Shown here: piece by piece, positions 34,877-43,682 of the stretch
Layout of the letters: every line of letters begins with the position of its first letter
Numbering within the stretch: position 1 is the first letter of the stretch
Source: Archaeoglobales archaeon
Lineage (GTDB): Archaea; Halobacteriota; Archaeoglobi; Archaeoglobales; Archaeoglobaceae
Direction of reading: 5' to 3'
Length of the DNA stretch: 64,000 nucleotides
NCBI GenBank assembly: GCA_011605865.1
Contig: JAAOZI010000031.1
Location: 1-64,000 of the forward strand
The notes under the pieces: model-generated
Database searches by the model: none
What the model was told of the DNA's origin: nothing
What the model saw: only the letters and a program-made list of their open reading frames with translations
Position numbers and translations under genes: made by a program

Positions 34877-35767
34877 TAAATCTCTGACGGCCCTTCTTAC
34901 TGCTTCCTCACTTCTGTATTTCGGTTTCCATCCCAATTTTTTCAACTTTTCTATCGAGAGAAGCATTACTGGTATATCCCCTATCCAACCTCTGTCTCCT
35001 CCTGTGAATTTAAAAACAGGATTCAATTTCATCTCTTCGCAGACAATTTCGGCAATTCTTTTGACTTTTATTTGATCTTCGCTGCCAATGTTAAAGATAT
35101 TTATGGGCTCATTGGCTTTTAATCCGGTGAACATAGCGTTTATGCAGTCATCTATGTATATGTAAGACTTGTTTTGTTCTCCGTTTCCAAGAATCTCCAG
35201 CTCGTTTGGATTTGATTTTAGCTTTCTTATAAAGTCGTAGATCACTCCGTGAGTACTCCTTTTTCCTATTACATTAGCAAACCTGTAAATGTAGGCGGTA
35301 ATTCCGAATGTGTGGCAGTAAGATTCTATTAAGGCTTCGCATGCAAGCTTTGAAGCGCCATAAATGCTTATAGGATGTGGCGGATATTCTTCAGGAGTTG
35401 GGATAATTTTTGCCTCTCCGTATACAGTCGAAGTAGAAGTGAAAATGATTTTATTAACCCCAAACTTTCTCATCGCCTCTAAAAGTCTAAAAGTTGCGAG
35501 AATGTTATTTCTATAAATTTCCTCGGGTTTTTCAAAACCGATTCTGACGTCTGGATTTGCCGCTAGATGCCATACTTCGTCGGCTTTTTTTAGATAATCT
35601 GAGAGATCATCCTTTGCTAAATCTACCAGAAAAAATTCGGCTTCTTTGTTTAGAAACTCTCTCTTTCCACTTGAAAGATTGTCCAGAACGATCACTCTGT
35701 CCATCTCGACGAGTCTGTCGACTAAATGGCTACCTATGAAACCAGCACCACCAGTTACAAGGATCAT
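34859..35767 (-). CDS. galE: NAD-dependent sugar epimerase/dehydratase (UDP-glucose 4-epimerase-like)
   Basis: A 302-residue extended short-chain dehydrogenase. The NAD-binding loop is VTGGAGFIGSHLVDRL at the N-terminus, followed by VIVLDNLSSGKREFL, HLAANPDVRIG, FTSTSTVYGEAK, the catalytic YGASKLACEALIESY (Tyr-x-x-x-Lys), and FRFANVIG-like YRFANVIGKRSTHGVIYDFI. The sugar-binding C-terminal part is present. GalE is the closest well-known enzyme; other UDP-sugar epimerases are possible. ATG 35767 starts at the beta strand; the longer open frame includes promoter sequence. It converges on the DUF1614 relic (18 bp overlap). Confidence 0.85.
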   Translation of the reverse strand: MILVTGGAGFIGSHLVDRLVEMDRVIVLDNLSSGKREFLNKEAEFFLVDLAKDDLSDYLKKADEVWHLAANPDVRIGFEKPEEIYRNNILATFRLLEAMRKFGVNKIIFTSTSTVYGEAKIIPTPEEYPPHPISIYGASKLACEALIESYCHTFGITAYIYRFANVIGKRSTHGVIYDFIRKLKSNPNELEILGNGEQNKSYIYIDDCINAMFTGLKANEPINIFNIGSEDQIKVKRIAEIVCEEMKLNPVFKFTGGDRGWIGDIPVMLLSIEKLKKLGWKPKYRSEEAVRRAVRDLLDEKY

Positions 35768-35775
35768 TAGCAAAG

Positions 35776-35818
35776 CTTTTATATGTTTGTTGATATACTT
35801 TTTTCCACTTCGGAGGTG
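35776..35818 (+). promoter_or_regulatory. TATA box and Shine-Dalgarno of SmAP
   Basis: CTTTTATAT at 35776-35784 and a perfect GGAGGTG at 35812-35818, 6 nt before the ATG at 35825, give a leadered mRNA, in contrast to the leaderless starts elsewhere in the window. The divergent galE start lies at 35767, on the other side. Confidence 0.5.
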
Positions 35819-35824
35819 TAAGAG

Positions 35825-36043
35825 ATGCTTCCGAATCAAATGGTAAAATCATTGCTCGGAAAAACGATCAGGGTTGAAATGAAAGGCGAGGAAAACGAGT
35901 TGGTTGGAAGACTGGAGGGAGTGGATGAGTACATGAACCTTTTTCTCACAAACGCGACTGAATGCAAAGGCGATAAAAAAATAAGGAACCTTGGAAATAT
36001 AATCCTTAGAGGAAACAATGTAGTTTTAATAAGACCTGAATGA
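35825..36043 (+). CDS. Sm-like archaeal protein (SmAP/LSm)
   Basis: A 72-residue LSm protein forming ring complexes that bind U-rich RNA. The Sm1 motif covers LLGKTIRVEMKGEENELVGR and EYMNLFLTNATE; the Sm2 motif is IILRGNNVVLIRP. The length is exactly that of archaeal SmAP1/2. It has a strong ribosome-binding site. The downstream HTH gene begins at 36040, overlapping its stop by 4 bp (ATGA). Confidence 0.93.
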   Translation: MLPNQMVKSLLGKTIRVEMKGEENELVGRLEGVDEYMNLFLTNATECKGDKKIRNLGNIILRGNNVVLIRPE

Positions 36044-36423
36044 CAGACTTTCAGATTGTTGATACCCGTGAAGAAATTTTGAGAATACTTGAGGAGAAAG
36101 GAGAAATTTTGCAGAAAGATCTCTGGAAAGAGCTGAAAATAGACAGCAGCAAGTGTTCTAGGATTCTCAGAAAACTGGAGAAGGAGGGTCTGATAAGAAG
36201 GGTGGAAGTTGTAGTAGACGGTGTAAAGACATTTAAGATAGTATCGGCAAAGTTTGAAGAGAGGAAAGCAGAGGAGGAGAAGCTGGATTTAAAGACGATA
36301 ATGGATAGAATGGAGCAAGTCACAAAGCTTCCGCCTTGCTATGGTTGCTTGGACTTGGAATGTGAAGCTGAGAGGTGTTTAAAACTTGAGGTATGGTTTT
36401 TGAAGTTGTGTAAAGTGAGATAA
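36040..36423 (+). CDS. Winged-helix regulator with a C-terminal cysteine cluster
   Basis: A 127-residue protein. Residues ~8-75 form a winged helix: TREEILRILEEKGEILQKDL, KIDSSKCSRILRKLEKEGLI (recognition helix) and a wing RRVEVVVDGVKTFKIV. After a Glu/Lys-rich helix the tail holds C100, C103, C108 and C113 in PPCYGCLDLECEAERCLKLE, a spacing suited to an Fe-S cluster or zinc, plus C124. This suggests a redox- or metal-sensing transcription regulator. It is coupled to SmAP and sits 35 bp before lonB, a possible target. Not matched to a named family. Confidence 0.75.
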   Translation: MTDFQIVDTREEILRILEEKGEILQKDLWKELKIDSSKCSRILRKLEKEGLIRRVEVVVDGVKTFKIVSAKFEERKAEEEKLDLKTIMDRMEQVTKLPPCYGCLDLECEAERCLKLEVWFLKLCKVR

Positions 36424-36448
36424 ATATTTAAGGAGTAATGTGTATTTA
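36424..36448 (+). promoter_or_regulatory. Promoter of lonB
   Basis: ATATTTAAG, starting within the stop region of the HTH gene (36424-36432), lies about 27 nt before the lonB ATG at 36459, and a second TATA-like ATTTATAT is at 36441-36448. Separate transcription of lonB with little or no leader is likely. Confidence 0.4.
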
Positions 36449-36458
36449 TATTTCAAAA

Positions 36459-38324
36459 ATGGAAGACGTAAGGGCGTTGCTAGGAGGATTGGATTTTGAG
36501 GACACGAGTCAGATAAAGGTCCCCGAGAGACTGATAGATCAAGTTATAGGCCAGGATCATGCAGTTGAGGCAATAAAAAAGGCTGCGGTACAGAAAAGAC
36601 ACGTGATGCTCATAGGTTCCCCGGGAACGGGAAAGTCGATGCTAGCAAAGGCCATGGCAGAACTTCTTCCAAAGGAAGAACTGGAAGATATACTTGTCTA
36701 TCCAAATCCGCAGGATCCAAATCAACCAAAAATAAAGGTTGTTCCGGCTGGGAAAGGGAAGGAAATAGTCGAAGCCTATAAGCAGGAAGCGATGAAAAAA
36801 GCCCAAGCTAGGAATTTCATGATCTTTTCGTTGGTGATGCTTGTAATACTGTATACAATTATAACAAATCCTGCGAACTTCATTTGGGGACTAATAGCTG
36901 CCATTCTCCTTCTAATGGTTGCAAGGTATTTTGTGCCAAGAGAGGAAAGAAATGTTCCGAAACTTCTTGTTGATAACTCCGAGAGAAAAACAGCCCCATT
37001 TGAGGATGCAACGGGTGCACATGCAGGTGCTTTGTTTGGCGATGTTAGGCATGATCCTTTCCAGAGCGGCGGTCTTGAAACTCCTGCTCATGAAAGAGTT
37101 GAAGCAGGTGCGATTCACAGGGCCCATAAAGGAGTCCTCTACATCGATGAAATAAACACTCTTACGATAGAGTCGCAGCAAAAACTTCTGACTGCTTTAC
37201 AGGATAAAAAGTTCCCAATAACCGGGCAGAGTGAAAGAAGTAGTGGAGCAATGGTGAGAACGGAACCGGTTCCATGTGATTTTATACTGGTCGCTGCAGG
37301 AAATCTCGATGCTTTGATGGGCATGCATCCCGCATTGAGGAGCAGGATTGAAGGTTACGGTTACGAAATTTACATGAACGATACGATGCCAGACACACCT
37401 GAGAACAGACAAAAGCTCGTAAGATTTGTAGCACAGGAAGTGGTAAAGGATGGCAAGATTCCGCATTTTGACAAATATGCTGTTGCTGAAATTATAAGGG
37501 AAGCGATGAGAAGGGCTGGGAGAAGAAACCATCTTACTTTGAGATTAAGAGAGCTTGGGGGGTTGATAAGAACAGCTGGAGACATAGCAAAGAGCGAAGG
37601 ATCGAATCTTGTAAGGCTTGAGCATGTTTTAAAGGCAAAAAAGATTGCAAAAACGATCGAAGAGCAACTTGCTGATAAATATATAGAAAGAAGAAAAGAT
37701 TACAGACTTTTCTTAACCGAGGGATACGAAATTGGGAGAGTAAATGGTCTGGCTGTCATCGGAGAAACTGCTGGAATAGTTTTGCCGATAATAGCTGAAG
37801 TGACTCCGGCGATGAGTAAGTCAGAGGGAAAGGTTATTGCAACCGGCAGACTGCAAGAAATTGCTAGAGAGGCTGTAATGAATGTATCTGCGATAATAAA
37901 GAGGATTATAGGAAAAGATACCTCGAACTACGACATACACATTCAGTTTGTTGGAACCTATGAGGGGGTTGAGGGAGATTCCGCAAGCATAAGCATAGCT
38001 ACCGCTGTAATTTCAGCAATAGAGGGGATTCCGGTAGATCAATCGGTTGCGATGACTGGAAGCCTCTCGGTTCGTGGTGACGTTTTACCGGTTGGAGGAG
38101 TGACACAAAAAATCGAGGCAGCAATTCAGGCCGGACTTAGAAAGGTGATAATTCCGAAGGGAAACATAGATGACGTCCTACTCGACGCTGAACATGAGGG
38201 GAGAATTGAGATAATTCCAGTTTCAAGGATAGAAGAAGTCCTAGAACACGCTTTAGCAGACAGCGAAAAGAAGTTAAAACTGATTGCAAAATTCAGGGAG
38301 CAGGCTTACGCTTTGGCAAGTTGA
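36459..38324 (+). CDS. lonB: Archaeal membrane-anchored Lon protease (LonB)
   Basis: ATP-dependent AAA+ protease of 621 residues on the cytoplasmic face of the membrane. Walker A is GSPGTGKSMLAKAMAE; two transmembrane helices (about 120-160, NFMIFSLVMLVILYTIITNP and FIWGLIAAILLLMVARYF) are inserted into the AAA domain, as in LonB. Walker B/sensor text is VLYIDEINTL and FILVAAGNLDALMG. The C-terminal protease domain has the catalytic serine (about S508, EGDSASISIATA) and lysine (about K551, GGVTQKIEAAI). ATG 36459 is chosen because the promoter occupies the upstream codons. It converges with ino1 (19 bp overlap). Confidence 0.95.
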   Translation: MEDVRALLGGLDFEDTSQIKVPERLIDQVIGQDHAVEAIKKAAVQKRHVMLIGSPGTGKSMLAKAMAELLPKEELEDILVYPNPQDPNQPKIKVVPAGKGKEIVEAYKQEAMKKAQARNFMIFSLVMLVILYTIITNPANFIWGLIAAILLLMVARYFVPREERNVPKLLVDNSERKTAPFEDATGAHAGALFGDVRHDPFQSGGLETPAHERVEAGAIHRAHKGVLYIDEINTLTIESQQKLLTALQDKKFPITGQSERSSGAMVRTEPVPCDFILVAAGNLDALMGMHPALRSRIEGYGYEIYMNDTMPDTPENRQKLVRFVAQEVVKDGKIPHFDKYAVAEIIREAMRRAGRRNHLTLRLRELGGLIRTAGDIAKSEGSNLVRLEHVLKAKKIAKTIEEQLADKYIERRKDYRLFLTEGYEIGRVNGLAVIGETAGIVLPIIAEVTPAMSKSEGKVIATGRLQEIAREAVMNVSAIIKRIIGKDTSNYDIHIQFVGTYEGVEGDSASISIATAVISAIEGIPVDQSVAMTGSLSVRGDVLPVGGVTQKIEAAIQAGLRKVIIPKGNIDDVLLDAEHEGRIEIIPVSRIEEVLEHALADSEKKLKLIAKFREQAYALAS

Positions 38325-39490
38325 AGGAACCACTTTTTAAGTATCTGGAACTGTTCATGGGTGTTCATAGTTTCGCACTCCATTGGACTCTTGAAGAAGA
38401 AGGCAAGTTCTTTAACTACCCCTCCAACTTCTTTTTTCTTTGCCAAGAGCAGAAACCTTGCTATGTCAAGTATGAGAGGTGACGCTACTATTGCATCTAT
38501 AGCATCCCAGATGAAGTAGAATTTCATAAGTTTCCCAAGAAATCCTTTGAAGTGAACGAAATCAAAAGCCGTCTTATTATCAACTAGGCTTGGGAAAAAT
38601 GCAATATCTGTTATGCTAAACGGAGAATAGCCGAGAATTTTTTCTAAAACTTTATCCTTGCTTATTATTTTGCTTTCTTTATTCTCTTTTGCAGATAAAA
38701 CTTTTCCATCAAAATCACCCAATATGTTATAGCTCATCCATCCAACAACCTTCAAATTTCTGTATACAAACATCGGAGCGATGGTAGTTTTAACTAAGGT
38801 CTCACCAGTCTTTCCATCGTTTCCCGCATGGGGTACGTTCTTGTCTTCAGCAAGTTTCTTTAAAGCGGGAATTGAAGATCCTACACTCGGTGTGAAGTTT
38901 GCGTATGGCAATCCCAGTTTAATTGCTGAATAGGCGTATAGCATGCTGGCTGTTGCAAACTCCTTGGCATCTCTGTCTATCATTTCTTCAAATCCTTCTA
39001 CGCTGTAGTGGAATTTCTCATTAAGCTTCGGTAGCGGTTCTGTTGATGCTACATTTATTACAACCGTCTCGTCGTCAGCGAAGCTCTTCATGTCCTTCAT
39101 CAGTCTTTCAACTATCTCCTTGAGACTCAGCTCCTCATCTTCTAGTGTGTGAATTTTGCCCAGTTCTTTTATCCCTGGGCCACAGTTCAGGGCAGTTCCT
39201 TTGGAAGCTGAGATCTTCTCAAGATCATCTTTTACGGCGTTCAGCAGTTCAAAATCAAAATGTCTGTTTAGCTCCCAGTGCTCTTTGCAGGCAACAAAAG
39301 CATTCGGTAACAGTCTTATCTCATGCCCTCCAAAATCGAATCTGAAAGGAATTATTCTCTCTATTTCGTTAAAAGGTTCCATTGCAGTTATTAGTCCAGT
39401 ATTTTCTACCAGCCCCCTCTCTATCGCTTTTGCACCTACCATTGCCGTTGTTGAAACTATACCGTATGCGCCAATAATCCAGATCTTCAT
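38306..39490 (-). CDS. ino1: myo-Inositol-1-phosphate synthase
   Basis: NAD-dependent enzyme (394 aa) that cyclises glucose-6-phosphate to inositol-1-phosphate, for archaeal phosphatidylinositol lipids and the heat solute di-inositol phosphate. Visible are the N-terminal Rossmann start KIWIIGAYGIVSTTAMVGAK, VVINVASTEPLP, FTPSVGSSIPALKKLAEDKN, HAGNDGKTGETLVKTTIAPM (catalytic lysine) and WMSYNILGDFDGKVLS. The length matches the Archaeoglobus-type archaeal enzyme. It forms an operon with an M42 peptidase and the hexuloisomerase, with 4 bp overlaps. Confidence 0.95.
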   Translation of the reverse strand: MKIWIIGAYGIVSTTAMVGAKAIERGLVENTGLITAMEPFNEIERIIPFRFDFGGHEIRLLPNAFVACKEHWELNRHFDFELLNAVKDDLEKISASKGTALNCGPGIKELGKIHTLEDEELSLKEIVERLMKDMKSFADDETVVINVASTEPLPKLNEKFHYSVEGFEEMIDRDAKEFATASMLYAYSAIKLGLPYANFTPSVGSSIPALKKLAEDKNVPHAGNDGKTGETLVKTTIAPMFVYRNLKVVGWMSYNILGDFDGKVLSAKENKESKIISKDKVLEKILGYSPFSITDIAFFPSLVDNKTAFDFVHFKGFLGKLMKFYFIWDAIDAIVASPLILDIARFLLLAKKKEVGGVVKELAFFFKSPMECETMNTHEQFQILKKWFLQLAKA

Positions 39491-40533
39491 TCCTCCACCC
39501 TGAAGTAATCTCCCACACTCTCGATGGATTTCGTTACCAATTTAACGGCCCAGTTGACGTCGTTCAGATCCACGATTTCTACAGGGCTGTGGATGTATCT
39601 TGCCGGAATGCTTATAACGCCCGAAGGAATTCCCTCCTTTGTCAAACTTATAGCCGTGGCATCAGTAGTACCACCTTCTGCAACTTCCAGCTGGTATTGT
39701 ATCCCATTTTTTTCTGCTGTCTCCTTCAGCCATGTCAGTACCCTTTGTGAGACTATTAAACCTCTGCCAGATGCGTCTACGATGGTTATTACAGGTCCTT
39801 TTCCGAGAGCAACATCCATATGAACTGCTTCGCTTCCAGGAAAATCCGTGGCGGGACATGAATCGACCGCAATCGCAACATTTGGTTCCAATTTGTACGC
39901 TGAAACCTTAGCACCTTTCAATCCAACTTCTTCTTGAGAAGTTGCAACTAGATGGACAGTTGCTGAATTCTTACAGTTCTTGAAGCTCTCTATAGCAACT
40001 GCCAATCCCACACGATTATCGAAGGCTTTTCCGGATATTCTATCGTTTGCAAGCACGATGACTTCCCTGTCTATCGCAATTGGAGTTCCAACGTTTATTC
40101 CAAGGTTCAAAACCTCCTCCCTGTTTCTGGCCCCAACATCTATGAACATGTCGCTGATTTCGATGGCTTTCTTTCTTTCTTCCTCCTTCATGACATGCGG
40201 CGGTTTGCAGCCTATTACACCGTAGATTTTCTTTTTCCCATAAAGGACAACTCTCTGGGCTAAAGCAATTTGCGAGAACCAGCCACCAATGGGTGCAAAT
40301 CTTATGAAACCTTTTTCATCTATTTTTTTAACCACAAATCCGATCTCATCCATGTGGGCAGATACCATTAGGCTCAAATCCTTTCCGTTTTTGGTTGCTA
40401 TGAGATTTCCGAAATTGTCAATCTTTATTTCGTCCGCAAAGTCTTCAATTTCCGCTTTTATAACTTCTCTTATCTCGTCTTCAAATCCGCTGACCCCATG
40501 AGCATTACTGAGCTTTTTTATCAATTCTATCAT
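39487..40533 (-). CDS. M42-family aminopeptidase (TET-like)
   Basis: A 348-residue cobalt/zinc peptidase of the M42 family, which forms tetrahedral dodecamers and degrades peptides released by the proteasome or Lon. The metal ligands and catalytic residues are in VSAHMDEIGFVV (His, Asp), RISGKAFDNRVGLAVAIESF (Asp), ATSQEEVGLKGAKVSAYKLE (Glu pair), AVDSCPATDFPGS (Asp) and IPARYIHSPVEIVDLND (His). The family was earlier annotated as endoglucanase. It overlaps ino1 and hxlB by 4 bp each. Confidence 0.92.
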   Translation of the reverse strand: MIELIKKLSNAHGVSGFEDEIREVIKAEIEDFADEIKIDNFGNLIATKNGKDLSLMVSAHMDEIGFVVKKIDEKGFIRFAPIGGWFSQIALAQRVVLYGKKKIYGVIGCKPPHVMKEEERKKAIEISDMFIDVGARNREEVLNLGINVGTPIAIDREVIVLANDRISGKAFDNRVGLAVAIESFKNCKNSATVHLVATSQEEVGLKGAKVSAYKLEPNVAIAVDSCPATDFPGSEAVHMDVALGKGPVITIVDASGRGLIVSQRVLTWLKETAEKNGIQYQLEVAEGGTTDATAISLTKEGIPSGVISIPARYIHSPVEIVDLNDVNWAVKLVTKSIESVGDYFRVEE

Positions 40534-41072
40534 AGTCCCACCTCGTTTTCTATGCTATGTCTTCTTGCTAGTTTGTCTTCACTGATATTCTTTTTTTCCA
40601 TTATCTCAGCCACAATGCCATCTAAAAAGATTAACGCCGTTATCTCAAAAAGCGTTCCAAGGGGTGCAAATTTCGATATTTCTTTGCCAAACTTGCTTTT
40701 CAGCACTATTGTCAAATCTGCGATCTTTGCAATGCTCGAATCCGCTTTAGAAGTCACAGCAACTACCTTTGCCCCTATTTCTTTTGTCTTCTTTGCAAAG
40801 GCAACTATTATCGGCGTCTCACCGCTACCAGATACTGCAATTAAAAGATCTCCAAGTTCAATTCTTGGTGTTATGGTTTCTCCGATAACATAGGCTTCAT
40901 ATCCAAGGTGCATCAGACGCATCGCAAAGGCCCTAGCAACAAGCCCACTTCGTCCGATTCCTGAACAGAATATCCTTTTAGATCCCTCTATAGCATCGAT
41001 GAACTTTTCAACTTTTTTTTGATCGTAAAGATCCTTCAGACTTTCACTTATTACGGCAAATAACTTTTGCAT
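40530..41072 (-). CDS. hxlB: 6-Phospho-3-hexuloisomerase
   Basis: SIS-domain isomerase of 180 residues that interconverts 3-hexulose-6-phosphate and fructose-6-phosphate in the ribulose-monophosphate pathway, used by archaea to make pentoses. It has [20 protein letters not shown] (sugar phosphate loop), [39 protein letters not shown] and [20 protein letters not shown], all typical of PHI. Its partner synthase is the Hps-RraA fusion at 55.1 kb. ATG 41072 is used; it overlaps nothing and heads the ino1 operon. Confidence 0.93.
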   Translation of the reverse strand: MQKLFAVISESLKDLYDQKKVEKFIDAIEGSKRIFCSGIGRSGLVARAFAMRLMHLGYEAYVIGETITPRIELGDLLIAVSGSGETPIIVAFAKKTKEIGAKVVAVTSKADSSIAKIADLTIVLKSKFGKEISKFAPLGTLFEITALIFLDGIVAEIMEKKNISEDKLARRHSIENEVGL

Positions 41073-41118
41073 GAAACGAGAAATCAAAAAGTTTTATAAG
41101 TGTATTTCTTCTTATTTT

Positions 41119-42132
41119 ATGGATCCTACTATAATTTTTGCGCTCATCGTATCTTTTTATGTAGCATGGAACATAGGTGCAAATGATGCAGCAAATTCAA
41201 TAGCAACATCATACGGTAGCAGGGCGCTTACTTTGAGGCAATTAGTAATTCTCTGCGCAATACTGGAATTCCTCGGAGCATCTCTTTTTGGCAAAAACGT
41301 CGTAAAAACGATAGCGAAGGGGATCGTACCTATCGAAATTCTTGAACCACACCTCGTTGTATATGGAATGATTGCAGCTTTGCTTTCTGCCGGTGTTTGG
41401 ATAACAATTGCAACCTACATGCATTTGCCCATCTCCACAACCCATTCAATAGTTGGCGCGGTTCTCGGCTTTGGCATTGCGGCAGCATCACAGGGGCATT
41501 TGAAGGTTGAGATGATAAAATGGTCAGAAATATTTGGAATAATGCTAAGCTGGATTATTTCACCTATAGTGGGTGCAATTTTAGCTTTTTCTGTATTTTT
41601 ACTTATAAGGTATATTCTTTTCTCAAAATTTGGATCAAAGAAGGTCGAAGGCGTTTTCAGATATCTCCAAGTTTTTACAGCTTGCTATGTTGCCTTTGCA
41701 CACGGAAGCAATGATGTGGCGAATGCCGTAGCGCCTCTGGCGCCGATTTTCGGTTACAGTGCAGCTGGATACTATGAAATTCCGAGGGAAATTCTTATCT
41801 TTGGGGGAATCGGGATTGCAGTAGGTGTTGCCACGTGGGGTTATAGAGTGATAAAAATGGTGGGAGAAAGGATTACTGAGCTGACGTACACAAGAGGATT
41901 TTCAGCTGAGTTTGCGACTGCTACAACTGTACTGTCAGCATCAGCTCTTGGCTTGCCGATATCAACAACCCACACTCTTGTTGGAAGCGTCATTGGCGTT
42001 GGATTGGCTGGAGGCTTGGCAAGCATTAATTTAAGAGTTGTCTATAAAATCATACTCAGCTGGTTTTTAACATTGCCGGTGGCGATGTTTTTATCCATCG
42101 GACTTTATTCCATTATGGTGGTCTTCCTATGA
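41119..42132 (+). CDS. pit: PiT-family inorganic phosphate transporter
   Basis: A 337-residue membrane transporter with about ten helices. Both PiT repeats are present: [20 protein letters not shown] (N-terminal) and [20 protein letters not shown] (middle), and [20 protein letters not shown] is echoed by [20 protein letters not shown]. It imports phosphate (or sulfate in related members) with H+ or Na+. ATG 41119 starts just before the first helix; the earlier ATG at 41071 overlaps the divergent hxlB promoter. The following DUF47 gene overlaps by 4 bp. Confidence 0.93.
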   Translation: MDPTIIFALIVSFYVAWNIGANDAANSIATSYGSRALTLRQLVILCAILEFLGASLFGKNVVKTIAKGIVPIEILEPHLVVYGMIAALLSAGVWITIATYMHLPISTTHSIVGAVLGFGIAAASQGHLKVEMIKWSEIFGIMLSWIISPIVGAILAFSVFLLIRYILFSKFGSKKVEGVFRYLQVFTACYVAFAHGSNDVANAVAPLAPIFGYSAAGYYEIPREILIFGGIGIAVGVATWGYRVIKMVGERITELTYTRGFSAEFATATTVLSASALGLPISTTHTLVGSVIGVGLAGGLASINLRVVYKIILSWFLTLPVAMFLSIGLYSIMVVFL

Positions 42133-42809
42133 AGTTCTTTAGGTCTGTCACTGAAGTCTTCGGATACTCACCGTTCAAACCACTAGTGCAGCATGCGATA
42201 CTTTGCGGAAGAGCTCTCGGTTTGCTTCAAAAACAGTTCGAAGCTTATAGGAGGTGCGATTTTTCATCTGTTGAGAGGCTTAGAGATGAAATCGATGAAC
42301 TTGAAAGCGAGGCGGATAATATAAAAGAAGAAATAAGGATGAAACTGAGTAGATCGCTAATTCTCCCCGTAGATAGACACGATTTGCTCGAATTTCTAAA
42401 GGTTCAAGATGAAATAATAAACAACTGTGAGCACGTTGGACACATGCTTACTTTCAGGAAAATGAAAATTAAAGATAAGATTATGTTCGAATTCGATGTC
42501 CTCCTTGCAAAGATAATGGAATGCATAAATGAGTACGAGGAGATGATAGCCCATTTTAGTAGTCTACTGGAATCCTCATTTGATAAGAAAGAGATAGAAA
42601 GGGCAATGGAGCACGTTAAAACAATTGAAAAAATTGAGCACGAATGCGATGAGATTCAAATTGGGCTTCACACTATTCTATTTAACTCTGAAGATCTTCA
42701 TCCATTGGACGTTCATCTGATGGAGGAGTGGGTAGTTCATTTGGGATACATTGCAAACTCAGCGGCAAGAGCTGCAGACAGGTTCAGGATAATGATATTG
42801 GGCAGGTAG
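42129..42809 (+). CDS. DUF47/PhoU-like partner of PiT
   Basis: A 226-residue all-helical protein of the TIGR00153/DUF47 family, PhoU-like, encoded almost always with PiT and thought to control it. It starts with [20 protein letters not shown] and has the helix pairs [20 protein letters not shown] and [20 protein letters not shown], and the second repeat [20 protein letters not shown]. Acidic metal-binding E-x-x-x-D motifs fit PhoU. Its 3' end overlaps an antisense open frame of a truncated acyl-CoA synthetase. Confidence 0.88.
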   Translation: MKFFRSVTEVFGYSPFKPLVQHAILCGRALGLLQKQFEAYRRCDFSSVERLRDEIDELESEADNIKEEIRMKLSRSLILPVDRHDLLEFLKVQDEIINNCEHVGHMLTFRKMKIKDKIMFEFDVLLAKIMECINEYEEMIAHFSSLLESSFDKKEIERAMEHVKTIEKIEHECDEIQIGLHTILFNSEDLHPLDVHLMEEWVVHLGYIANSAARAADRFRIMILGR

Positions 42810-43165
42810 TTCTGGGAGACGTTGATTACTTTTTCTTCGCTCCTTTCCTTTAGCACCCTCCTCAGTATTTCTCCCACAGCGGATTTCGGAAGCTCATCCC
42901 TGAACTCTATTATCCTCGGCACCTTGTAAGCTGCGAGCCTTTCGCGGCAGAACTTAACTATCTCCTCAGCCGTAACCTTCCCCCTGTATTCGGGCTTTAG
43001 CACTATGAAGGCTTTCACGGTTTCTTCCCTGGAGGGATCGGGAACGCCTATAACAGCAGCCTCAAGCACAGCTGGATGCTCGTAGAGAACCTCTCCAACC
43101 TTGCTTTCCATCTTCCAGTAACTCTTCAGCTTCTCCTCAGTTTTGCTGTTAACTGAAAGTTCCAA
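42780..43165 (-). pseudogene. Acyl-CoA synthetase C-terminal remnant
   Basis: Minus-strand frame keeps only the C-terminal AMP-binding subdomain of an acetate/fatty acid-CoA ligase: [56 protein letters not shown] and [15 protein letters not shown]. The usual catalytic lysine position near PKSAVGKI is Glu here (VGEI). The ~400 upstream residues are missing, and the 22 residues before the homology are unrelated. An IS left end lies at 43.17-43.21 kb, directly upstream. The open frame runs on to 42737, into DUF47. It is a relic. Confidence 0.8.
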
Positions 43166-43169
43166 CGCT

Positions 43170-43215
43170 AGTCCATCCTGTTTTTTGTCCCGGAGGGCAT
43201 AAGAGGCTTTCAGTT
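43170..43215 (-). mobile_element. Solo left end of an IS200/IS605-family element
   Basis: On the minus strand TTACAACTGAAAGCCTC, followed by a decayed hairpin around TGCCCTCCGGGACA, matches the left end at 4052-4085 (tttacaactgaaagtcccac). It abuts the broken end of the acyl-CoA synthetase remnant, so a past insertion and deletion are likely. Confidence 0.5.
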
Positions 43216-43508
43216 GTAACTTCTGAAAGGTCTCGAAATTTGCAGAAATCGATGCGTTTGCGTTTTCGGTTTTGTTAAATTCTAAAGTCGCGTAAGCGTT
43301 TGGGTCTTTCTAAAACAATTTTGCCACGCATTCTCTTTCAATTTCCTTTTTCCAGTAGTTGGCCGATAATGTTTGCGAGATCTGAATCGGATATTTCATG
43401 AAAAAATATGAGTCGATGATCTAATAGAAATTAAAAAAGATTGGAATTGTGGAATATATAGCTTGCAGTTAGGATAACAGTTATATTCCCATAAAGTTCT
43501 CAAAAAAC
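43216..43508. other. AT-rich gap without recognised gene
   Basis: About 290 bp between the IS end and the Trm112-like gene. No frame of useful length or RNA fold was recognised. A TATA-like GAATATATAG at about 43451-43460 lies about 55 nt before the ATG at 43509 and probably drives the Trm112-pyrG unit. Confidence 0.4.
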
Positions 43509-43682
43509 ATGAGAAGATCCTTGCTTGATATACTTGCATGTCCAAAGTGCAAGTCCGATCTTGAGCTGGAAGTTTTTCAGGAGGAAAATGAGGAAATAAT
43601 ATCTGGTAGGCTAATTTGCAAATCATGCAAGGCTGCTTATCCGATAGAAGAGGGAATTCCAAATTTCTTACCGGAGTTATGA
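43509..43682 (+). CDS. Trm112-like zinc-ribbon protein
   Basis: A 57-residue Trm112/UPF0434-type protein. It begins [20 protein letters not shown] and ends [20 protein letters not shown], with zinc ligands C11, C14, C37 and C40. In archaea and eukaryotes Trm112 is the activating partner of several tRNA, rRNA and protein methyltransferases. The gene is short and easily missed. Its TGA overlaps the pyrG ATG (ATGA), which supports both starts. No partner methyltransferase is adjacent. Confidence 0.82.
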   Translation: MRRSLLDILACPKCKSDLELEVFQEENEEIISGRLICKSCKAAYPIEEGIPNFLPEL

